Assembly (NCBI GenBank): GCA_029865405.1
Contig: JAOUGZ010000071.1
Span: forward strand, 1 to 9,677
Direction of reading: 5' to 3'
From: Betaproteobacteria bacterium
GTDB taxonomy: Bacteria > Pseudomonadota > Gammaproteobacteria > Burkholderiales > SG8-39
Length of the DNA: 9,677 bases
Positions 5,199 through 9,677 of the stretch are shown in pieces (the first letter of the stretch is position 1; each line of letters opens with the position of its first letter). The position numbers and the translations under genes are program-made. The notes beneath the pieces were generated by a model. The model was not told the origin of the DNA. It did no database searches and worked only from the letters and a program-made list of their open reading frames with translations.

Positions 5199-5925
5199 AT
5201 CATGAGGGGAGCGCTACACCAGGATTACCGAGGCAGTCACACGCATGAAGATTGAGATCGACTTCTTCTACTACATTGGTAGCACGTACACGTACCTATC
5301 GGTCAACCGGGTCGACGAGATTGCTGCGCGCGAAGGGGTATCGCTCCGTTGGCGACCTTTCAACGTGCGAGCAATCATGATGGAACAGAACAATCGCCCG
5401 TTCATCGGAAAACCGGTGAAACTCAAATACATGTGGCGCGATCTGGAAAGACGTGCCGAGCGGTATGGCATCCCGTTCAAGTCGATCCCCGAGTATCCGG
5501 TCGATCCTGATGGGTTGGCCAATCGTGTTGCGACCGTTGCATCGCTCGAGGGGTGGTGTCCCGAGTACACGAAAGCAACGTATCGCCAGTGGTTCCTGGA
5601 CAACAAGACTCCGGGTGAGCTTGAGCACGTCCGGTCGGTGCTGTCCACGCTTGGGCGAGACGCAGATGCGGTCATTGATCGCGCAAACGCCCAGGAAGTT
5701 AGGGCATGCTACGACAGGGAAACGGAGCGCGCAAAGGCGCTGGGAGTCTTCGGCTCGCCGACGTTCATGTCAGGCACAGAGATCTTTTGGGGCGACGATC
5801 GCTTCGAAGATGCGATTGATTGGGCCAAGGCTCACGCTCGCTGAGGGCATGATGCCGAACAAGCCATTCGAGAAGGACCTTCGCAAGCGGTCTTCGTCCG
5901 CTTGCTCGGCCTCTCAATGGCGGCG
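5193..5925 (+). mobile_element. integron gene cassette (DsbA-like gene plus attC)
   Basis: This 733-base unit has the organisation of an integron cassette: one gene with a short leader, followed at once by an attC-type site, in the same orientation as the attI-like junction. The key evidence is that the bases at the left junction, GTTCGGCATCATG (5192-5204, where only G5192 belongs to the flank), are the exact 13-base complement of CATGATGCCGAAC (5848-5860). In a free circular cassette these ends become the R' and R'' arms of the intact attC. The right junction is G5925/T5926 in GTTAAGT. The G+C content of the gene is visibly lower and its codons more mixed than in the chromosomal genes on either side, consistent with transfer. 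No integrase is in the window, so present mobility would need one supplied elsewhere. Confidence 0.8.
5245..5844 (+). CDS. DsbA-family/2-hydroxychromene-2-carboxylate isomerase-like protein, cassette-borne
   Basis: A 199-residue thioredoxin-fold protein of the DsbA-like superfamily, closest in pattern to 2-hydroxychromene-2-carboxylate isomerases and kappa-class glutathione transferases. Seen: N-terminal DFFYYIGSTYTYLSVNRV, in which Ser13 takes the place of the catalytic serine of SPYSYL in the family; RPFNVRAIMMEQNNRPF; a helical middle; and the C-terminal GVFGSPTFMSGTEIFWGDDRFEDAIDW, whose Ser171-Pro172 is the cis-proline loop. There is no CXXC, so it is not a disulfide oxidoreductase, and no signal peptide, so it is cytosolic. 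The usual proline after Ser13 is threonine. The ATG at 5245 has GAGG 11 bases upstream (5230-5233). It is the only gene of the cassette; its stop is four bases before the attC arm. Glutathione-dependent isomerase or transferase activity is family inference; the substrate is unknown. Confidence 0.85.
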   Translation: MKIEIDFFYYIGSTYTYLSVNRVDEIAAREGVSLRWRPFNVRAIMMEQNNRPFIGKPVKLKYMWRDLERRAERYGIPFKSIPEYPVDPDGLANRVATVASLEGWCPEYTKATYRQWFLDNKTPGELEHVRSVLSTLGRDADAVIDRANAQEVRACYDRETERAKALGVFGSPTFMSGTEIFWGDDRFEDAIDWAKAHAR

Positions 5926-5931
5926 TTAAGT
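5848..5931 (+). other. attC recombination site (59-base element)
   Basis: A long imperfect hairpin with attC architecture. R'' is GCCGAAC (5854-5860, extended to 5848), followed by spacer AA and L'' (5863-5873), which pairs with L' (5912-5921). C5869 is unpaired in the L'' arm; on the bottom strand this is the extrahelical G typical of attC sites. Two more bases of the same arm, A5874 and A5877, are bulged. The stem continues GG/CC, CC/GG, then a perfect eight-pair end stem GCAAGCGG/CCGCTTGC (5883-5890 with 5898-5905) around loop TCTTCGT. After L' come GGC and R' GTTAAGT (5925-5931), fitting the GTTRRRY consensus. R' and R'' match only at GTT/AAC, as expected once cassettes are integrated. 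About 22 pairs in total, by hand. Confidence 0.82.
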
Positions 5932-5969
5932 TCCAAAATCAACACGGCAGCAACCTTCGAAAGAGATCC

Positions 5970-6107
5970 ATGACCTCAACACCGGAGCAGAATCGCCGCA
6001 ACGCGATGGCGTTCTACGACCTGATGTTCAACCAGTGCAAGCCAAGAGAGGCGGTTAAACGCCACGTCGGCGCAAGCTACACGCAAGACGACAACGGCAT
6101 GTTCTAG
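5970..6107 (+). pseudogene. truncated SnoaL-like/NTF2-fold gene, start of a second cassette
   Basis: The 45-codon frame begins MTSTPEQNRRNAMAFYDLMF and continues NQCKPREAVKRHVGASYTQ, which I recognise as the N-terminus of small SnoaL-like (NTF2-fold) proteins of about 120-145 residues. Family members then continue with an HNP-type motif and the rest of the barrel. Here the similarity stops after YTQ, and a TAG follows at 6105-6107. The ATG at 5970 is preceded by AAAGAG (5960-5965) and lies 44 bases inside the presumed second cassette, which begins TTAAGTTCC at 5926. This is a typical cassette spacing. No attC follows; the next chromosomal-type gene starts 15 bases after the stop. I infer a deletion between about 6085 and 6122 that removed the rest of the gene and its attC. 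A genuine short protein is less likely. Confidence 0.65.
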
Positions 6108-6122
6108 CCGCAGCCACCGCGC

Positions 6123-6818
6123 ATGCCCATAAGTAAGGTCTGCATCGTCGGCGCGTCCGGCAAGCTCGGCAGGTACATGGTGCAGCACGCGCTCGCTCGC
6201 GGCTACGAGGTGGTCGGCGTGTGCCGCGCGCGCAGCGTGGCGAAGCTCGACGGCTTCAAAGGCCGCATCACCCTCGTTCCTGGCGCGACGAACGACCGCG
6301 ACGTCATCCGGCGCGCCGTAGCGGGGTGCGACGGGGTGCTCGTCGTGCTCGTTCCCTGGGGGGTCCAGCAATATGCGTCGGGCACGGCGCAGGCCGTGCT
6401 CGACTATGCGCCCCCGGGGGCGCGCCTCGTGTTCTCATGCGGGTGGCACATCACGCGCGACGGCAAGGACGTGTACTCGTGGACGTTTAGGGCGATGGTG
6501 AAGATCTTCGGCTCGCTCGCGCGCCTCGCCCGCTTTGCCGAGCTCGACGACCAGGTGGAGGCGTGCCGGCGGGTCTTCGCCAGCGACACGCGCTGGACCG
6601 TGGTGCGCGGCAGCGACCTGGAAGAGGGCGAGAGCCAGGGCCTGCCCGTGTGGAGCCGGCACGTGGGCGACCCCATTCTCGAGAGCAACATCACGCGCCG
6701 CGTGGACTTCGCCCTGTTCATGGTGGCGGCGCTCGAGAACGACGCGCTCGTCCACGAGGCGCCGGCGATCGTCGGCTGCAAGACGCCCTCCGCGCTCGCG
6801 CATGCGTCCGGCGCGTGA
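6123..6818 (+). CDS. NAD(P)-binding Rossmann protein (NmrA/atypical SDR type)
   Basis: A 231-residue NAD(P)-binding protein of the atypical short-chain dehydrogenase group. The dinucleotide motif is GASGKLG (residues 10-16) right after the first strand, KVCIVGASGKLGRYMVQHALARGYEVVGVCR. Further strands follow at ITLVPGATNDRDVIRRAVAGCDGVLVVLV and ARLVFSCGWHIT. The classical YxxxK active site is not evident, which is usual for NmrA-like and NAD(P)H-binding members. These act as reductases or redox-sensing regulators; no substrate can be given. The composition is again G+C-rich chromosomal type. The ATG at 6123 gives a correct N-terminus, but no Shine-Dalgarno is visible before it. The sequence just upstream is the end of the truncated cassette, so the native leader may have been lost. 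The stop at 6818 is followed by 82 bases with nothing recognisable except the next ribosome binding site. Confidence 0.82.
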   Translation: MPISKVCIVGASGKLGRYMVQHALARGYEVVGVCRARSVAKLDGFKGRITLVPGATNDRDVIRRAVAGCDGVLVVLVPWGVQQYASGTAQAVLDYAPPGARLVFSCGWHITRDGKDVYSWTFRAMVKIFGSLARLARFAELDDQVEACRRVFASDTRWTVVRGSDLEEGESQGLPVWSRHVGDPILESNITRRVDFALFMVAALENDALVHEAPAIVGCKTPSALAHASGA

Positions 6819-6900
6819 AGATGGCTCGTACCGCTCTCTCGCACCGCGAGCGCGCGCCCGCTGCTTGTGCCACGATCGAGGCTGAACCAAGGAGGTCGCC

Positions 6901-7263
6901 ATGCACAGGACGAGATTGAGCCTCTACTACCTGGCCAGTTACCTTTGGATGGGCGGCATCGGCCTGCTGCTCGCGCCGCAGCTCGCCGCCCGGCTCCTCC
7001 TGTCGAACACGGACTACCCTGCCGTGATGCTGCAGGCGCTGGGCATGTTCATGATCGGCCTGGGCTACATCGTGGTGCAGATCATCCGCCAGCAGATCCG
7101 CGCGCTGTATCCCACGACGCTGATCGTGCGCCTGTTCTTCTGCGCCTGCCTGCTGTTCTTCTATTTCGCGACGCGAAATCCGCTCTTCATCGTCCTGTTG
7201 GGCATCGTCGCATTGGGTATCCTCCTCACCGGCGCCAACTACCTGTCGGAGCGCAGAGCGTGA
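6901..7263 (+). CDS. small four-helix integral membrane protein, unknown function
   Basis: A 120-residue inner-membrane protein I do not recognise. Four hydrophobic helices are readable at about residues 8-28, 41-62, 74-91 and 93-113, separated by short charged loops: a Pro-Gln-Leu run near 27, IIRQQIRALYPTT near 61-73, TRNP near 91-94. The C-terminus ends SERRA. No cofactor motif or cleavable signal is seen. The ATG at 6901 has one of the strongest ribosome binding sites in the window, AAGGAGGT at 6889-6896, four bases before the start. Its TGA overlaps the GTG of the cytochrome b561 gene (GTGA, 7260-7263), so the two are translationally coupled and may act together in the membrane. That link is inferred from arrangement only. 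Confidence 0.82.
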   Translation: MHRTRLSLYYLASYLWMGGIGLLLAPQLAARLLLSNTDYPAVMLQALGMFMIGLGYIVVQIIRQQIRALYPTTLIVRLFFCACLLFFYFATRNPLFIVLLGIVALGILLTGANYLSERRA

Positions 7264-7793
7264 ATCCATCGAGATACCACCCGGCGCTGGTGGCGCTGCA
7301 CTGGCTGATCGCTATCCTCGTCCTCTTTTCGCTCGGCATGGGCATGCTCGTGCTGGAAGAGATTCCCAACAGCGCGCCCGAGAAGATCGACGCCCTGCGC
7401 GGCCACATGGTCGTCGGCGTCGCCCTCCTGCTGCTGATGTTGGTGCGCCTCGGCGTGCGTCTTGGTACCCGCAGACCCGCGCCTGCCTCCACCGGCAACC
7501 CGTTGCTCGACCGGCTCGCCCGCGCCACGCACTGGGCCTTCTACCTCCTCGTGCTGCTGATGGCGGGGAGCGGCATCGCCACTTCCGTGCAGGCGGGCCT
7601 GCCGGGCATCGTGTTCGGCGGCTCGGGCGCGTCGCTGCCCGAAAGCTTCTCGAGCTTTGCACCGAGAATCGCGCACGGCTTTATCGCCGGCGTGCTGCTC
7701 GCGCTCATCCTCCTGCACGCCGCCGCCGCCCTGTATCATCAGTTCGTTCGCCGCGACGGCCTTTTCTCCCGCATGTGGTTCGGAAAGCGCTAG
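7260..7793 (+). CDS. cytochrome b561 family protein
   Basis: A 177-residue di-heme b-type cytochrome of the bacterial CybB family, a four-helix inner-membrane electron carrier, often from quinol. Seen: N-terminal RYHPALVALHWLIAILVLFSLGMGM with His7 and His14, LRGHMVVGVALLLLMLVRLGVRL with His49, ATHWAFYLLVLLMAGSGI with His91, and RIAHGFIAGVLLALILLHAAAALYHQFVRRDGLFSRMWFG with His139, His153 and His160. The His in LHW, the His in RGHM and two histidines of the last helix are the likely heme ligands. The start is the GTG at 7260 overlapping the stop of the preceding gene, with GGAG (7248-7251) eight bases before it. The frame is open further upstream but only as a shadow of that gene. The length and the DGLFSRMWFGKR tail are typical. 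The small cupin gene follows three bases later. Confidence 0.9.
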   Translation: MNPSRYHPALVALHWLIAILVLFSLGMGMLVLEEIPNSAPEKIDALRGHMVVGVALLLLMLVRLGVRLGTRRPAPASTGNPLLDRLARATHWAFYLLVLLMAGSGIATSVQAGLPGIVFGGSGASLPESFSSFAPRIAHGFIAGVLLALILLHAAAALYHQFVRRDGLFSRMWFGKR

Positions 7794-7796
7794 CCG

Positions 7797-8072
7797 ATGA
7801 AAGCCACCGCCCACCCGCAAGTCGACAACGCGCGCGTCATCGTCACGGAATGGCGGTTCGCCCCCGGCGCCGAGACCGGCGACCACGTGCACGCGCACGA
7901 CTACGTCGTGGTGCCGCTCACCTCCGGCAAGCTGCGCCTCGTGGAGCCCGGCGGCACCCGGGAGGTGGAACTGACGGCCGGCGTGTCCTACGCGCGCGCG
8001 AAAGGCGTCGCGCACAACGTCATCAACGCCAACGACTTCGAATTCCGCTTCGTCGAGATCGAGCTGAAGTAG
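7797..8072 (+). CDS. small single-domain cupin protein
   Basis: A 91-residue beta-barrel of the cupin superfamily, probably metal-binding and cytosolic. Cupin motif 1 is GDHVHAHDYVVVPLTSGKL, giving His30, His32 and His34 plus the closing PxxxG turn; the usual glutamate of this motif is replaced by Asp/Tyr. Motif 2 is KGVAHNVINANDFEF with His73. One barrel and nothing else is present. Small cupins of this kind include sensors, isomerases and dioxygenase-like proteins, and the reaction cannot be inferred. The ATG at 7797 follows the cytochrome stop by three bases, with GGAAAG (7782-7787) a possible ribosome binding site. It is the last gene of the plus-strand cluster and faces the DUF2817 peptidase gene tail to tail across four bases. 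Confidence 0.85.
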   Translation: MKATAHPQVDNARVIVTEWRFAPGAETGDHVHAHDYVVVPLTSGKLRLVEPGGTREVELTAGVSYARAKGVAHNVINANDFEFRFVEIELK

Positions 8073-8079
8073 GCGCCTA
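8070..8079. repeat. palindrome formed by two convergent stop codons
   Basis: The perfect 10-base palindrome TAGGCGCCTA carries both stops: TAG (8070-8072) of the cupin gene on the plus strand and TAG (8079-8077) of the DUF2817 gene on the minus strand. No hairpin with a T-run follows in either direction, so no bidirectional intrinsic terminator is seen here. Confidence 0.6.
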
Positions 8080-9168
8080 GGCGCGCCCGATCCCGGCGAT
8101 GCCGCGCTCGAGGATCTCGCGCGACTGCTCGAGCACCGCCGCGCGCCACTTCGGATCCGACGGGTAGAAAGTCTCGCAGAACTGCTCGTGCACCCTGCGC
8201 GCGAGCGCCGGATGCCGGGCGCCGCAATAGCGCAGCCAGCGCCCCGCCATGTTGGCGCGCTGCACTTCCTTGCGCGCCAGCGTGCCGAACTCCACCACCA
8301 CGCAGGTGACCTCGGCCTTGGGCAGCATGGCCGTGAAGGCGTCGATGATCACGCCCTGGTAGTCCGCCAGCGCCTTGTGCGTGACGCCGGCCAGGTTCAC
8401 CGCGCGCTCGCCCCACCAGTCGCGCGCGCGCTTTCGCGCCGCCGAGCCCTCGGCATGGAAGCACAGGTAGATGTGCTCCAGCCACGGGCCGATGCCGGTA
8501 TGGAAGTCGATGATCGCCGCGCGCTTCGCATGCGCCACGTGCTTCAGCACCGCCTCGCGAAACGCGTAGTTCGACCACTGCTCGCGCTGCCCGCCGAAAT
8601 AGATGCCGTCGGGATGCGAGAACTGCCCGCCGTTGAACGCGGTGGAGAACGCCTTCTCGCCGATGCGCTCGCGCAGCGCGTCGAGCTGGCGGAACACCTC
8701 GGCCTGGGTGGCGTCGTCCCACGACTCCGGCGTGACGATGGCGTGCACGTCGGCGTAGCCGGGATTCGGGGGATACGGCTTGCCGTGGTCGATGAAGTTG
8801 CGGTTGAGGTCGACGTTCTCCTCAGTGCCGCGCGCCTTGTGCGCGAAGCCCCAGGGATTGTGGGCGTGGAACAGCACCATCGCGGTCTTCTTCGGCAGGC
8901 GCTTAGCGCCGCCGCCGAGCAGCCACGCGGTCTGCACGGCCGAACCGGAATAGCCTTCGATGCCGTGCGTGCCGCTGCCGGCGACGAGCACGCGCTCGGC
9001 GTCCTCGGGGCCGGCCACGGCGACGTCGAGGCACAGCGGCTCGCCCGCCGGCCCTTTCAGCTTCGGTTCCCGGAACTCGTACACGCGCGCGCCGTTCGCG
9101 CGCGCGGCGTCGATGAAGCGCGCGCGCGCTTCGAGGTAGGACGAGGAAAAGACGCTCAGGTCAGGCAT
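8077..9168 (-). CDS. DUF2817 family M14-like zinc carboxypeptidase
   Basis: A 363-residue protein of the DUF2817 family, a branch of the M14 zinc carboxypeptidase fold. The natural substrate is unknown. The metal site is intact: His68 and Glu71 in SGTHGIEGYSGSAVQ, and the third zinc ligand His223 in IIDFHTGIGP. The substrate-clamp segment NVDLNRNF (118-125) follows NPWGFAHKARGTEE, and the catalytic-base glutamate is probably Glu293 in CVVVEFGT. No signal peptide is present; the N-terminus is MPDLSVFSSSYLEARARF, so the enzyme is cytoplasmic. The ATG at 9168-9166 lies inside the end of ubiX, whose TGA is at 9163-9161, an 8-base overlap indicating one transcript. Related M14 proteins include aspartoacylase-like deacylases, so amide or acyl-amino-acid hydrolysis is a reasonable alternative to peptide cleavage. 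Confidence 0.88.
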   Translation of the reverse strand: MPDLSVFSSSYLEARARFIDAARANGARVYEFREPKLKGPAGEPLCLDVAVAGPEDAERVLVAGSGTHGIEGYSGSAVQTAWLLGGGAKRLPKKTAMVLFHAHNPWGFAHKARGTEENVDLNRNFIDHGKPYPPNPGYADVHAIVTPESWDDATQAEVFRQLDALRERIGEKAFSTAFNGGQFSHPDGIYFGGQREQWSNYAFREAVLKHVAHAKRAAIIDFHTGIGPWLEHIYLCFHAEGSAARKRARDWWGERAVNLAGVTHKALADYQGVIIDAFTAMLPKAEVTCVVVEFGTLARKEVQRANMAGRWLRYCGARHPALARRVHEQFCETFYPSDPKWRAAVLEQSREILERGIAGIGRA

Positions 9169-9677
9169 CGATGCCCTTCCAGCGCGCGAGCTTCGCCGAA
9201 TGCAGGCCGAAGAGGTCGAGCACGCGGCGCACCGTGTGCAGCACGAGGTCGTCGATCGACTTCGGCCGCGCGTAGAACGCGGGCACCGGCGGGAAGACGA
9301 TGCCGCCCATCTCCGTGACCTGCACCATGTTCCTCAGGTGCGCGAGGTTGAGCGGCGCTTCGCGCGGCAGCAGCACGAGGCGCCGCCTTTCCTTCAGCAC
9401 CACGTCGGCGGCGCGCGACACCAGGTCGTCGGCGTGCGCGTGCGCGACCGCCGCCAGAGTCTTCATCGAGCAGGGCGCGATCACCATCCCTTCGGTGAGG
9501 AACGAGCCGCTCGCGATCGCCGCGCCGATGTCTTTCGGGTGGTAGCAGCGGTGCGCAAGGCGCTCGATGTCCTTTCTCTTCAGCCCGAGCTCCTGGTGCG
9601 CGTTCAGCACGCCCGCGTCGGTGAGCACGAGATGCGTCTCCCAGCCGCGCGCGGCGCGCAGCTCCTCGAGCAGGCGC
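9161..9677 (-). CDS. ubiX: flavin prenyltransferase UbiX, N-terminus cut by window edge
   Basis: The 171 visible residues are most of UbiX/Pad1, which joins a dimethylallyl group to FMN to make prenylated FMN, the cofactor of UbiD-type decarboxylases used in ubiquinone synthesis and aromatic acid metabolism. Seen: SGSFLTEGMVIAPCSMKTLAAVAHAHADDLVSR (flavin-phosphate region with the PCSMKTLA signature), AADVVLKERRRLVLLPREAPLN, HLRNMVQVTEMGGIVFPPVPAFYARPKSIDDLV (Tyr of AFY and the following Arg/Lys hold the prenyl phosphate) and the C-terminal VRRVLDLFGL. Only about 20-30 residues, including the N-terminal glycine-rich GxTGAxG, are missing beyond the right edge. Its stop overlaps the DUF2817 gene start. 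No UbiD is in the window. Confidence 0.95.
   Translation of the reverse strand, partial: RLLEELRAARGWETHLVLTDAGVLNAHQELGLKRKDIERLAHRCYHPKDIGAAIASGSFLTEGMVIAPCSMKTLAAVAHAHADDLVSRAADVVLKERRRLVLLPREAPLNLAHLRNMVQVTEMGGIVFPPVPAFYARPKSIDDLVLHTVRRVLDLFGLHSAKLARWKGIDA

Noticed and set aside
5162..5212. Seven-base inverted repeat GCTCCCC (5162-5168) and GGGGAGC (5206-5212) around the cassette left junction
   Set aside because: One arm lies in the flanking site and the other inside the cassette, which are independent in origin, so chance is likely.
5193..5931. Inverted repeats at the cassette ends as terminal repeats of a transposon or MITE
   Set aside because: There are no target-site duplications and no transposase. 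The right repeat is internal to the element, followed by a folded arm ending in GTTAAGT, which fits attC rather than transposon ends.
6867..7793. A 308-codon frame running into the cytochrome b561 gene as an N-terminally extended protein
   Set aside because: The first 131 codons are a frame shadow of the membrane protein gene, which has a strong ribosome binding site. The GTG at 7260 gives the normal cytochrome length.
1..9677. CRISPR array, tRNA, rRNA, riboswitch or IS element
   Set aside because: No regularly spaced direct repeats, cloverleaf or rRNA-like sequence, and no transposase motifs were seen on reading both strands.

Overview
The window is G+C-rich chromosomal DNA, most likely from a betaproteobacterium (Burkholderiales or a relative). 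The best lineage clues are a DUF3567-type small protein, a DUF6806-type protein, and a flavin prenyltransferase (UbiX). Genes are tightly packed, with start/stop overlaps of 1 to 8 bases, several GTG starts and strongly G/C-ending codons. No rRNA, tRNA, CRISPR array or IS element was seen.

Left block (1-2330, minus strand): a DUF6806-like gene, an O-acetylhomoserine sulfhydrylase (MetY type) and an alpha/beta hydrolase cut by the left edge form one operon. From 2413 the strand switches. A DUF3567 gene is followed by an alkaline-phosphatase-superfamily hydrolase, a PcaD-like alpha/beta hydrolase and a GFA-family zinc protein (to 5015). The last three are joined by short overlaps and look like one operon.

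Centre (about 5016-6107): the composition changes, and this is the most interesting part. A DsbA/2-hydroxychromene-2-carboxylate isomerase-like gene (5245-5844) lies inside what looks like a complete integron gene cassette (5193-5925). The cassette's first bases, GTTCGGCATCATG at 5192-5204 counting the crossover G, are exactly complementary to CATGATGCCGAAC at 5848-5860. That arm opens an attC-type folded site ending in GGC-GTTAAGT. Its stem has same-strand bulges, including the base equivalent to the conserved extrahelical G of attC sites. Left of the cassette the junction resembles an attI site (GTT-core boxes at 5137, 5157 and 5192, plus an inverted CCTAA at 5180). It is preceded by an AT-rich stretch with four 14-bp dyads. 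To the right, a second cassette appears to begin at 5926 and carries only the first about 40 codons of a SnoaL-like gene. No integron integrase gene is in the window, so this looks like an integrase-less integron relic in a housekeeping region.

Right block (6123-9677): an NAD(P)-binding Rossmann protein (possibly left without its native upstream region), a four-helix membrane protein, a cytochrome b561 and a small cupin run on the plus strand. They converge on a minus-strand pair: UbiX (cut by the right edge) and a DUF2817 M14-like zinc peptidase, overlapping by 8 bases.

All assignments come from reading motifs by eye and recalling families; no searches or folding programs were run.
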